Position numbers and translations under genes: made by a program. Of a stretch of DNA of 64,000 bases, positions 1 to 7,678 are shown piece by piece. How positions within the stretch are numbered: the first letter of the stretch is position 1; the number at the start of each line of letters is the position of its first letter. A model generated the notes under the pieces. The model saw only the letters and a list, made by a program, of their open reading frames with translations, ran no database searches and was not told the DNA's origin. The stretch is from Cupriavidus taiwanensis (GTDB lineage Bacteria; Pseudomonadota; Gammaproteobacteria; Burkholderiales; Burkholderiaceae): contig NZ_LT977070.1 of the NCBI RefSeq assembly GCF_900250075.1, positions 3,366,480-3,430,479 of the forward strand. Reading direction: 5' to 3'.

Positions 1-83
1 TATCCGGCATCACACTAATGCCAAAGGTCTGGCGACGTGTTTCAGAATTTTCGACAGCGCATACAGCCAGCACCATAAAAAAA

Positions 84-101
84 CCAGGCCCACAGGCCTG
101 G
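84..101 (-). terminator. Rho-independent terminator of ettA
   Basis: A 7-bp perfect stem (CCAGGCC / GGCCTGG) with a 4-nt loop lies about 25 bp past the ettA stop codon. Read on the minus strand it is followed by a run of seven T, as expected for an intrinsic terminator. Confidence 0.8.
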
Positions 102-125
102 CTCTCTTGCTTGCTCAGCAGTGCC

Positions 126-1793
126 TCACCGCACAATCGGCTTGTACCGGATCCGCTTCGGCTTGGCCCCTTCCTCACCCAGCCGCTTCTTCTTGTCCGC
201 CTCGTATTCCTGGTAGTTGCCGGGGAAGAACTCCACATGCGAGTCGCCCTCGAACGCCAGGATGTGCGTGGCGATCCGGTCCAGGAACCAGCGGTCGTGC
301 GAGATCACCATCACGCAGCCGGCGAACTCCAGCAGCGCGTCTTCCAGCGCGCGCAGCGTTTCGACGTCGAGGTCGTTGGACGGTTCGTCCAGCAGCAGCA
401 CGTTGCCGCCGGCGATCAGCGTCTTGGCCATGTGCAGGCGGCCGCGTTCGCCGCCCGACAGCGTGCCGACCTGCTTCTGCTGGTCGCCGCCCTTGAAGTT
501 GAAGCGGCCGATATAGGCGCGCGACGGGGTTTCGTAGCGGCCCACGGTCAGCACGTCGGCGCCGCCCGAGATCTCCTCGAACACGGTCTTGGTGCCGTCC
601 AGCGCGTCGCGGCTCTGGTCGACAAAGGCCATCTTCACGGTCGGCCCGATCTTGATCTCGCCGCTGTCCGGCTGTTCCTTGCCCGTGAGCATCTTGAAGA
701 AGGTCGACTTGCCGGCGCCGTTCGGGCCGATGATGCCGACGATGGCGCCCGGCGGCACCTTGAAGCTCAGGTTCTCGATCAGCATGCGGTCGCCGAAGCC
801 CTTGCTGACGTTGTCGAACTCGATCACTTCGTTGCCCAGGCGCTCACCCACCGGGATGAAGATTTCCTGGGTTTCGTTGCGCTTCTGGTATTCCTGGCTG
901 TTCAGTTCATCGAAGCGGGCCAGGCGCGCCTTGGACTTGGCCTGGCGGCCCTTGGGGTTCTGGCGCACCCACTCCAGTTCCTTGTGCAGCGCCTTCTGGC
1001 GCGCCGATTCGCTGGCCTCTTCCTGCTTCAGGCGCGCTTCCTTCTGGTCCAGCCACGAGCTGTAGTTGCCCTTCCAGGGGATGCCGTGGCCGCGGTCCAG
1101 TTCGAGGATCCACTCGGCGGCGTTGTCGAGGAAGTAGCGGTCGTGGGTCACGGCCACCACGGTGCCGGGGAAGCGCGTCAGGAACTGCTCCAGCCAGTCG
1201 ACCGATTCGGCATCCAGGTGGTTGGTCGGTTCGTCGAGCAGCAGCATGTCGGGGCGCGACAGCAGCAGGCGGCACAGCGCCACGCGGCGCTTTTCACCGC
1301 CGGAAAGATGTTCGATCTTTGCATCCCACGGCGGCAGGCGCAGCGCGTCGGCGGCGATTTCCAGCTGCAGTTCGACGTTGTTGCCGTCGCTGGCGGCGAG
1401 GATGGCTTCGTACTTGGCCTGGTCGGCGGCGAGCGCGTCGAAGTCGGCGTCCGGCTCGGCATAGGCCGCGTAGATCTCGTCGAGCTTCTTGCGCGCCTCG
1501 AACACGCCGCCCAGCGCCTCCTCGACTGACTCGCGCACGGTCTGCTCGGGGTTGAGTTGCGGCTCCTGCGGCAGGTAGCCGATGTTCAGGTTCGGCATCG
1601 GCGTGGCCTCGCCCTCGATTTCCTTGTCGAGGCCGGCCATGATCTTGAGCAGCGTGGACTTGCCCGAGCCGTTCAGGCCGAGCACGCCGATCTTGGCGCC
1701 CGGGAAGAACGACAGCGAGATGTCCTTCAGGATGTGACGCTTGGGCGGAACGATCTTGCCCACGCGGTTCATGGTGAAAACGTACTGTGCCAT
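126..1793 (-). CDS. ettA: Energy-dependent translational throttle protein EttA (ABC-F ATPase)
   Basis: This 555-residue soluble ABC-F protein has two ATP-binding cassettes in tandem and no membrane segments. The first cassette shows Walker [10 protein letters not shown] (residues 39-47), signature LSGGEKRR (163-170) and Walker B/H-loop region DEPTNHLD (187-194). The second shows [17 protein letters not shown] and DEPSNDLD. The family binds the ribosomal E site and gates entry into elongation according to the ATP/ADP ratio. The length and the C-terminal basic tail match EttA rather than Uup or YheS. It is transcribed alone, divergently from the small Cys-rich gene at 1943, and ends at its own terminator. 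Confidence 0.95.
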   Translation of the reverse strand: MAQYVFTMNRVGKIVPPKRHILKDISLSFFPGAKIGVLGLNGSGKSTLLKIMAGLDKEIEGEATPMPNLNIGYLPQEPQLNPEQTVRESVEEALGGVFEARKKLDEIYAAYAEPDADFDALAADQAKYEAILAASDGNNVELQLEIAADALRLPPWDAKIEHLSGGEKRRVALCRLLLSRPDMLLLDEPTNHLDAESVDWLEQFLTRFPGTVVAVTHDRYFLDNAAEWILELDRGHGIPWKGNYSSWLDQKEARLKQEEASESARQKALHKELEWVRQNPKGRQAKSKARLARFDELNSQEYQKRNETQEIFIPVGERLGNEVIEFDNVSKGFGDRMLIENLSFKVPPGAIVGIIGPNGAGKSTFFKMLTGKEQPDSGEIKIGPTVKMAFVDQSRDALDGTKTVFEEISGGADVLTVGRYETPSRAYIGRFNFKGGDQQKQVGTLSGGERGRLHMAKTLIAGGNVLLLDEPSNDLDVETLRALEDALLEFAGCVMVISHDRWFLDRIATHILAFEGDSHVEFFPGNYQEYEADKKKRLGEEGAKPKRIRYKPIVR

Positions 1794-1942
1794 GGGTGCG
1801 TGTTGGTGATGGTGCTGGAGTAGGTGCGGGAATGGCGGAGTGTATCAGGCACGCCGGCGCGCGCAGCCTGGGCCCGGCCAGCTTTGGCCTCCGCCGGTAC
1901 AATCACAGGTTCGTCTTTCCGCTGATTTTTCAAGCCATCGCC

Positions 1943-2167
1943 ATGAGCAAACCCGCCCTGACCCTGAAGTTCAAGTGCAAGAAGTGCACCAAACCCGTCA
2001 CGCTGTACCTGCAGAAGACGTCGGCGTGCTCGCACATCACCCCGTACCAGGGTTTCTGCAAGTGCGGCGAAATGATGCGCCACGCCACCGGCGACAAGGA
2101 CGCGGTCGAGTCCTTCGTCAATTCGCTGGACAACAGCTGGATGCACCACCATCACCACCACCACTGA
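1943..2167 (+). CDS. Small Cys-rich protein with native C-terminal His7 tail
   Basis: A 74-residue protein of unknown function. Cysteines at 12, 15, 29, 39 and 41 (CKKC, CSH, CKC) look like a small zinc-ribbon-type site. The last seven residues (68-74) are all histidine, ending directly at the stop codon. The start is the ATG at 1943, since upstream in-frame sequence is not protein-like. The next gene, a putative zinc metallopeptidase, starts 10 bp downstream, so the two are probably co-transcribed. The Cys and His residues suggest metal binding, but this is inference. I know of no assigned function. Confidence 0.75.
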   Translation: MSKPALTLKFKCKKCTKPVTLYLQKTSACSHITPYQGFCKCGEMMRHATGDKDAVESFVNSLDNSWMHHHHHHH

Positions 2168-2177
2168 GCCGGCCACC

Positions 2178-2750
2178 GTGGTGAACGAGACCTGGCGTCC
2201 CGCCGGCAAGGACCCGATGCGCTTCCTGGGCGGCTATCCGCCCGGCGTGCTGGAGCAGGTGCGCGAGCTGGTCGCCGCCGGCCGGCTCGGCGACCATCTG
2301 GCCCGCCGCTACCCGGGGCGCCATACCGTGCAGACCGACCGCGCGCTGTACCAATACACCACCGACCTCAAGCAGGAATACCTGCGCAGCGCGCCGCCGC
2401 TGCACAAGGTGGGATTCGATGCGCGCCTGGATTCCGCCCAGCGCGCGCTCGGCCTGCATACCGCGATCTCGCGCGTGCAGGGCGGCAAGCTCAAGGCCAA
2501 GAAAGAGATTCGCGTCGCCTCGCTGTTCAAGGAGGCGCCGCCGGAATTCCTGCGCATGATCGTCGTGCACGAGCTTGCCCACCTGAAGGAGAGCGAGCAC
2601 GACAAGGCCTTCTACCGGCTCTGCGAATACATGGAACCGCGCTACCACCAGCTCGAGTTCGATACGCGGCTCTACCTGGCCTGGCGGGAGCTGGAACGCG
2701 CCGCTCCCGCCGCCGGCATCGACCCGGGCGCTCAGGCGTCGCAGGCGTAG
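2178..2750 (+). CDS. YgjP-like (M48-type) metal-dependent hydrolase
   Basis: A 190-residue protein with the zinc-protease motif HELAH at 131-135 and a third likely ligand, His141, in the ESEHDKAF segment. This arrangement is typical of YgjP/WLM-type minimal gluzincins. There is no signal peptide or membrane segment, so it is probably cytoplasmic. It starts with GTG at 2178 (a second GTG follows at 2181, and an ATG at 2218 is possible), 10 bp after the His-tailed gene. Its last 19 bp overlap the convergent GH114 gene. The physiological substrate of the family is not known. Confidence 0.8.
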   Translation: MVNETWRPAGKDPMRFLGGYPPGVLEQVRELVAAGRLGDHLARRYPGRHTVQTDRALYQYTTDLKQEYLRSAPPLHKVGFDARLDSAQRALGLHTAISRVQGGKLKAKKEIRVASLFKEAPPEFLRMIVVHELAHLKESEHDKAFYRLCEYMEPRYHQLEFDTRLYLAWRELERAAPAAGIDPGAQASQA

Positions 2751-3616
2751 CGGAACGACCCGTTCAGCGTCCTGGGCAGCACCAGCGTGCGCAGGTTGGC
2801 CGCCTGGGCCTTGGCGCACAGCCCGGCGCGCGTGGCGGCGTCCCGGTACTTGGTGGCGTATTCGATCTGGAATACCGGCTTGCCCTGCCCCGTGAACGCG
2901 GTATAGGCACCGCACTCGCGGTACTGGAAGCACTGTTCGTTGATGGCGAAGTCAAAGCTCGCGGCCAGCTCGGCCACCTGTCCCACGTCGTTCTTCAAGC
3001 CCACCGCCAGCCCGCGCGCATGCGCCTGCGCCGCCAGGAAGCGGTTGTAGTCGAGCTGGGTCTCGGCCGTCAGCGGCAGGCCGGGGCTGTTGGTATAGCC
3101 ATCGACATTGTCGGGATCGACCGCATCGCAGCCCTTGCTGACCGCCAGGTCCATGCGCGCCTGCATGATGCGACGCACGTTGGCCGAGCGCGTATCCAGC
3201 CAGCGCTCGCCGGCCCAGCCCGACAGCGGCGCGCCCTGGTCCGCCTCGGTGAACTGGTTGAAGTCGGGACGCCAGTCCTCGGAACTGCCCGCCGAGAAAT
3301 AGCAGATCACGCGCCGGCCCTGCGCCTTGAGCGCGTCGATGGTGGCCTGCGGCGTATCGAACAGGTCGAAGTCATAGGCGGTCACCGCATAGCTGGTATT
3401 GAGCCTGCCGGTCAGCTGGATCTGCCAGGTGTCGGTAAGCGCCGGGGCCCAGCGCGTGGTGGCGCTGGTGGTAGTTTCGGCGATGGACCGCGTCGTGGCC
3501 GCGGCCGTGGGCGACACCATCTCGGTCTGTCCGCCGTCGCCACCGCAGCCCCCCAGTGCCAGGCTCAGCGCAACCGACAGCATCACCGCGGCCTTCTTCG
3601 CATCGTTGCCGTGCAT
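2732..3616 (-). CDS. GH114-family lipoprotein (endo-alpha-1,4-polygalactosaminidase-like)
   Basis: A 294-residue secreted protein with a lipoprotein signal peptide (lipobox LGGC, acylated Cys24) followed by a Ser/Thr/Ala-rich linker and a TIM-barrel glycosidase-like domain. Segments such as VICYFSAGS, AVDPDNVDGY, LKNDVG and NEQCF match GH114, whose characterised members cut galactosaminogalactan-type polymers. The ATG at 3616 is chosen because a strong purine-rich ribosome-binding site precedes it and the lipoprotein signal starts there. It is transcribed alone and converges with the YgjP-like gene. A role in exopolysaccharide or biofilm turnover is inference. Confidence 0.8.
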   Translation of the reverse strand: MHGNDAKKAAVMLSVALSLALGGCGGDGGQTEMVSPTAAATTRSIAETTTSATTRWAPALTDTWQIQLTGRLNTSYAVTAYDFDLFDTPQATIDALKAQGRRVICYFSAGSSEDWRPDFNQFTEADQGAPLSGWAGERWLDTRSANVRRIMQARMDLAVSKGCDAVDPDNVDGYTNSPGLPLTAETQLDYNRFLAAQAHARGLAVGLKNDVGQVAELAASFDFAINEQCFQYRECGAYTAFTGQGKPVFQIEYATKYRDAATRAGLCAKAQAANLRTLVLPRTLNGSFRYACDA

Positions 3617-3784
3617 ATTCTTCCCCCTTCCCTGTGATGAACCCCGTTCGAAGCGAGCGGCCCTGTTGTCGATATGCCGCGGCGGCCGGGCCTGCCGCTG
3701 CGGTCCCCGCAATGTAGCGGATTCAGGGCCTGGTCCGGAATGCAGGCAGGCCCCACTGTTCGTGCGGCGCAACACATGATGCGC

Positions 3785-3813
3785 TTGACCCATGCCGAGG
3801 CGCTATGTATAAA
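3785..3813 (+). promoter_or_regulatory. Sigma-70-type promoter for the amidohydrolase/UbiD operon
   Basis: TTGACC (3785-3790), a 17-bp spacer, then TATAAA (3808-3813). Both hexamers are close to consensus and the spacing is optimal. Transcription would start near 3820 and give a leader of about 210 nt before the ATG at 4034. An imperfect dyad (CACTGACG / CGTCGGTG) lies within that leader. This is a pattern call only. Confidence 0.5.
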
Positions 3814-3883
3814 GAGCGCGTGGGTAGAAGCGGTCGATTGGACAGCAGCGGTGCAATGCCGCGACGTCCAACTGGAGATTGCT

Positions 3884-3907
3884 CACTGACGGAGTATTTC
3901 GTCGGTG
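3884..3907. promoter_or_regulatory. Imperfect inverted repeat in leader of amidohydrolase operon
   Basis: CACTGACG (3884-3891) and CGTCGGTG (3900-3907) pair at 7 of 8 positions across an 8-nt spacer. It sits downstream of the predicted promoter, so it could be a repressor operator or an RNA hairpin. There is no T-run, so it is not a terminator. Confidence 0.3.
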
Positions 3908-4033
3908 GCGCAGTGGTCCAGACGCTCCCCTGACAAAGACTCCCGATCGCAGCATGCAAGGCCGGCCCCGCGGCGTTGTTCGCGCGCGCCCGCCGCATGC
4001 GTGTCCAACCTAGTCATTGTTAGGGGATCTCCC

Positions 4034-4936
4034 ATGATCATCGACACCAGCTGTTATCCGACGAACCTGGTGGACCTGGCCTGGCGCCACGACGGCGACC
4101 CGTTCACCGGCGAGCGCCTGATCCAGATGATGGACGGCCCATTCACCATCAACGGCAAGCCGCGCCGCATCGACAAGGCCTTTATCCAGCCGCCGCAGGG
4201 CAACACCATCTACACCTGGACCGACGGCGTGAAGTCCGGCGGCGAATCGATCGACGCGTACATGGCCTATACCGTCGAGATGGTGAAGAAGTATCCCGAC
4301 CGCTTTATCGGCTGCTTCGTCTACAACCCGCGCTGCGGCGTGCAGAACGGCGTCAACGCGATCGAGCACTACGTGAAGAAGCTGGGCTTCAAGATGGTCC
4401 AGTTCCAGGCCAACATGCACGCCTACCGGCCGGACCGGGCGCTCGACTGGCTGCGCCCAGCGCTGCAGAAATGCGCCGAGCTGGGCGTGCTGGTCAAGCT
4501 GCATACCGGCGACGGCCCCTACAGCATCCCCACCGAATGGGTGCCGATGATGAAGGAATTCCCGACGGTGAACTTCATCATGGCCCACTTCGGCGTGCAG
4601 ACCGGCGGCGTGTACTGCTTCGAGCCGTTCCAGATGGCGATGGACATGCCCAACGTCTACTGCGAATCGGGCTGGTGCCTGCAGTCGCGCATCGTCGAAT
4701 TCGCCAAGGTGCTGCCCAAGCACAAGATCCTGTTCGGGTCCGACACTCCGCCGAACGAGCCCGGCATGTGGCTGCGCCTGCTGGAAGTGCTGTGCTTCGA
4801 GCCGCCCCAGGGCCTGAACCTGGATGAAGACACGCTCGAGGACTACCTCGGCAACAACGTCGCCCGGATGATCGGCCTGGCGCCGACGCCGGTGCCGCGC
4901 ACGCTGGAAGAAGCGAAAGCGCGCCTGGCCGCCTGA
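4034..4936 (+). CDS. Amidohydrolase-2-family protein lacking the HxH metal motif
   Basis: A 300-residue TIM-barrel protein of the COG2159/ACMSD-like amidohydrolase family (metal-dependent decarboxylases and hydrolases). His157, His185 and Asp237 are present at the usual ligand positions. However, the N-terminal strand reads MIIDTSCYP where the downstream paralog reads MIIDTHLHP, so both histidines of the HxH metal site are replaced (by Ser and Tyr). The rest of the protein is closely similar to the gene at 4982. The start is the ATG at 4034, after a GGGGA ribosome site. It may be a non-catalytic partner of the downstream enzyme or have altered metal use. First gene of the catabolic operon. 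Confidence 0.85.
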   Translation: MIIDTSCYPTNLVDLAWRHDGDPFTGERLIQMMDGPFTINGKPRRIDKAFIQPPQGNTIYTWTDGVKSGGESIDAYMAYTVEMVKKYPDRFIGCFVYNPRCGVQNGVNAIEHYVKKLGFKMVQFQANMHAYRPDRALDWLRPALQKCAELGVLVKLHTGDGPYSIPTEWVPMMKEFPTVNFIMAHFGVQTGGVYCFEPFQMAMDMPNVYCESGWCLQSRIVEFAKVLPKHKILFGSDTPPNEPGMWLRLLEVLCFEPPQGLNLDEDTLEDYLGNNVARMIGLAPTPVPRTLEEAKARLAA

Positions 4937-4981
4937 GCGCAATGCCCGCGCCAACGACAACGGACTCCGGAGCACCCGAAC

Positions 4982-5896
4982 ATGATTATCGATACCCACC
5001 TGCACCCGACCAACCTGGTCGACGAAGCCTGGCGCCACACCGGCGAGCCTTTCAACGGCGAGCGCATGCTCAAGATGATGGACGGCCCCTACATGATCAA
5101 CGGCAAGCCGCGCCGCATCGACATGGGCTTTATCCAGCCGCCGCCGGGCAACACCGGCTACCGCGACGGCAACCGCCGCGGCCGCGAAGGCATCCGCGAC
5201 TACATGGCGTATATCGCCGAGCTGTGCCAGAAGTATCCTGACCGCTTTATCGGCAACTTCACCTTCAACCCGCGCTGGGGCCCGGAGGAAGGCGCGCTGG
5301 AACTGGAATTCCACGTCAAGGAGTACGGCTTCAAGATGCTGAAGCTGCATGCCAACATGCACGGCTACCGTCCCGACCGCGCGCTCGACTGGCTGCGCCC
5401 GGCGATGAAGGTCTGCGCCAAGTACAACGTGGTGGTGCTGATCCACACCGGCGACGGCCCGTACACGATCCCGACGATGTTCTATCCGATCATCCGCGAA
5501 TTCCCGATGGTCAATTTCATCATCGGGCATTTCGGCATCCAGACCGGCGGCAACTATTCGTTCGAGGCGTTCTGGATGGCGATGGACACGCCCAACGTGT
5601 ATTGCGAATCGGGCTGGTGCTTCCAGTCGCGCATCGTCGAGTTCGCGCGCCAACTGCCGCGCGACAAGATCGTGTTCGGCACCGACACGCCGCCCAACGA
5701 GCCCGGCATGTGGCTGCGCGAGCTGGAAATGCTGTGCGGCCCCGCGCCGCAGGGCATGGACCTGGACGAGGACGGGCTCGAGGACTACATGGGCAACAAC
5801 ATCGCCCGGCTGGTCGGCATCGAGCCGACCGCGCCGCCCAGGACGCAGCAAGAGGCCCTGGCGCGGCTGAAGGATACCTACGCCAGCACCCGGTAG
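4982..5896 (+). CDS. Amidohydrolase-2-family (ACMSD-like) metal-dependent decarboxylase or hydrolase
   Basis: A 304-residue member of the family that includes ACMSD, gamma-resorcylate and 5-carboxyvanillate decarboxylases. The metal site is complete: His6 and His8 (HLH), His155, His183 and Asp235. It is a tandem paralog of the gene at 4034 with long identical stretches such as RPDRALDWLRPA and TPPNEPGMWLR. A GGAG ribosome site precedes the ATG. The UbiD gene starts about 100 bp downstream, consistent with one operon. Family members act on aromatic or heteroaromatic acids, but the substrate here is not identifiable from sequence. Confidence 0.85.
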   Translation: MIIDTHLHPTNLVDEAWRHTGEPFNGERMLKMMDGPYMINGKPRRIDMGFIQPPPGNTGYRDGNRRGREGIRDYMAYIAELCQKYPDRFIGNFTFNPRWGPEEGALELEFHVKEYGFKMLKLHANMHGYRPDRALDWLRPAMKVCAKYNVVVLIHTGDGPYTIPTMFYPIIREFPMVNFIIGHFGIQTGGNYSFEAFWMAMDTPNVYCESGWCFQSRIVEFARQLPRDKIVFGTDTPPNEPGMWLRELEMLCGPAPQGMDLDEDGLEDYMGNNIARLVGIEPTAPPRTQQEALARLKDTYASTR

Positions 5897-5998
5897 TCGC
5901 CAGCTGTTCGGCAGGCAGGCACGGCACGGCGGCCGGGACCATTCCCGGCCGCCGAAGCAGCCTTCGCCCTGGCCCACCCTGACCGCAGGAGCCGATCC

Positions 5999-7441
5999 AT
6001 GAACTCACCCTCAGCGCCCTTCGCCACCGCGACGCCGGCGCGCCAGCCTTTCCACGATACCTCGCAGGACTTCCACCAGTTCCTGGCCGCCTACCGCGAG
6101 GCCTTTCCCCACGACGTGCTGCATATCCGCGAGCCGGTCGGCGCCGACCAGGACCCCACCGCGCTGGTGTGGGCACTGGCCGCGCAGGGCCGCCATCCGG
6201 CCCTGCTGTTCGACCATGTCGAAGGCCTGGGCACGTCGCTGGCCACCAACCTGTTTGCCTCGCGCGAGCGCGTCGGGCGCATGCTTGGCGGCGTGCCGCC
6301 CGCCGGCATCCATGCCGAATACCAGGCCCGCAGCCGCCGCATGGTGGCGCCGCGCGTGCTGGACAGCGGCGCCGTCACCGGCCACGTCGAGACGCAACAC
6401 ATCGACCTGCGCACGATTCCGGCGATCCGGCATTTCGCCACCGACCGCGGCCCCTACATCACCAACGCCATCCTGATCGCGGAAGATCCCGACAGCGGCA
6501 TCGGCAACGCCAGCTACCACCGCTCGATGCTGCATTCGCCCACCGAGATCGCCACCAGCCTGCATTCGCGCGGCCACCTGTGGCGCATGCAGCAGCGCGC
6601 GGCCGAACTGGGCCGCCCGTTGCCGGTGGCGATGGTGATCGGGGCGCATCCGCTGTTCATGCTGGCCGGCGCCGCGCGGCTGCCGTTCGGCGTGGACGAG
6701 CGCCATGTGGCCGGCGGCCTGTTCGGCGCGCCGCTGGAAGTGGTACGCACGCCGCGCCACGGCATCCTGGTGCCGGCGCATGCCGAGATTGTGCTGGAAG
6801 GCGTGATCGATCCCGAGGCTCGCGTCGACGAAGGCCCGTTCGGCGAGTTCACCGGCTACTCGTCGGACCGCTCGACCAACAACCTGCTGCGCGTGCAGAG
6901 CGTGATGCGGCGCACGGACGCGTGGCTGGTCGACGTGGTCGGCGGCAATTCGGCCGAGCACCTGAACCTGGGCCGGATCCCGCGCGAGTCCGAGATGGTG
7001 GAGAAGCTGCGCGAGCGCTTTCCCGGCGTCACCGCGGTGCACTACCCCAGCTCCGGCACGCATTTCCACGCCTACGTGGCGCTGCGCCAGAGCCGCCCCG
7101 GCGAGGCCCGCCAGGTGATGCTGGGCCTGCTCGGCTGGGACCCGTACCTGAAGACGGTGGTGGCGGTGGACCAAGACGTCGACATCACCCGCGACGAGGA
7201 AGTGCTGTGGGCCATGGCCACGCACCTGCAGCCGCACCTGGACGTGGTGGTGGTGGACGGCCTGCCCGGCAGCGCGCTCGATCCGTCCGCGTCCGGCGTC
7301 GGCACCACCTCGCGCATGGGGCTGGATGCGACGCGCGGGCCGGGCTTCGACGGCATCCGCGCGCGCATCGATCCTGCCGCGATGGCGCGCGCGGTCGCTC
7401 TGCTGGCGCGGCTGGAGCGTGCGGCATCCCACGTGCCGTGA
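5999..7441 (+). CDS. UbiD-family prenylated-FMN-dependent decarboxylase
   Basis: A 480-residue cytoplasmic protein of the UbiD superfamily, which decarboxylates aromatic, heteroaromatic or alpha,beta-unsaturated acids with prenyl-FMN. The motif EGPFGEFTGY (Glu278 and Glu283) matches the catalytic glutamate pair, and Arg175 in SYHRSML is a candidate for the third catalytic residue. It starts at an ATG preceded by AGGAG. Context argues against a ubiquinone-biosynthesis role: it lies between amidohydrolases and a nucleobase-type permease. A UbiX-like cofactor maker is encoded 6.4 kb downstream (13889). Confidence 0.88.
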   Translation: MNSPSAPFATATPARQPFHDTSQDFHQFLAAYREAFPHDVLHIREPVGADQDPTALVWALAAQGRHPALLFDHVEGLGTSLATNLFASRERVGRMLGGVPPAGIHAEYQARSRRMVAPRVLDSGAVTGHVETQHIDLRTIPAIRHFATDRGPYITNAILIAEDPDSGIGNASYHRSMLHSPTEIATSLHSRGHLWRMQQRAAELGRPLPVAMVIGAHPLFMLAGAARLPFGVDERHVAGGLFGAPLEVVRTPRHGILVPAHAEIVLEGVIDPEARVDEGPFGEFTGYSSDRSTNNLLRVQSVMRRTDAWLVDVVGGNSAEHLNLGRIPRESEMVEKLRERFPGVTAVHYPSSGTHFHAYVALRQSRPGEARQVMLGLLGWDPYLKTVVAVDQDVDITRDEEVLWAMATHLQPHLDVVVVDGLPGSALDPSASGVGTTSRMGLDATRGPGFDGIRARIDPAAMARAVALLARLERAASHVP

Positions 7442-7471
7442 GGCGCGGCTCAGGGATAACCCGCTGAAAAC

Positions 7472-7508
7472 GGCGGATTCATCGTTTCACCCGATCGATA
7501 AATCCGCC
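7472..7508. promoter_or_regulatory. Strong dyad upstream of NCS2 permease (putative operator)
   Basis: GGCGGATTCATCG (7472-7484) and CGATAAATCCGCC (7496-7508) form an inverted repeat matching at 12 of 13 positions across an 11-nt spacer. No T-run follows on either strand, so it is not a terminator. The right arm region CGATCGATAAATCCG (7492-7506) matches a 15-mer at 10090-10104, in the lysR/Mo-hydroxylase intergenic region, at 13 of 15 positions. This suggests a common regulator, perhaps the LysR protein encoded at 9087. Confidence 0.5.
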
Positions 7509-7678
7509 GCGAACGTTGTACCTTCCCTGCGCCGCTGTCATGCTGGATTGACGAGACAGGACAGGCGCGGGCTTCGCACGAGAGGATGGCAGCACCATCC
7601 CGCAAGAGGAAGCGCCGGCACCTTGGCGACACGTTAGCGCAATGCGCAACCGGCGTGATACCGACCAAAGGAGACAGC

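Larger units (their letters stand above)
3617..4033. other. Intergenic region between GH114 gene and catabolic cluster
   Basis: 417 bp without a credible gene. It contains the divergent start regions of the GH114 lipoprotein and the amidohydrolase operon, a good sigma-70-type promoter at 3785-3813, and an imperfect 24-bp inverted repeat at 3884-3907 in the inferred leader. I see no tRNA or repeat element. Confidence 0.6.

Noticed and set aside
1943..2167. His7 tail as vector or cloning contamination
   Set aside because: The sequence continues seamlessly into a normal downstream gene and there is no vector-like sequence, so it appears native.
4010..5977. 655-residue open frame on the minus strand opposite the two amidohydrolases
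   Set aside because: Low-complexity, His/Val/Arg-rich translation without domains. It is a shadow of well-supported plus-strand genes caused by high GC and codon bias.
7472..7508. Dyad as a terminator of the ubiD gene
   Set aside because: There is no T-run on either strand and an 11-nt spacer. A protein-binding site is more likely.
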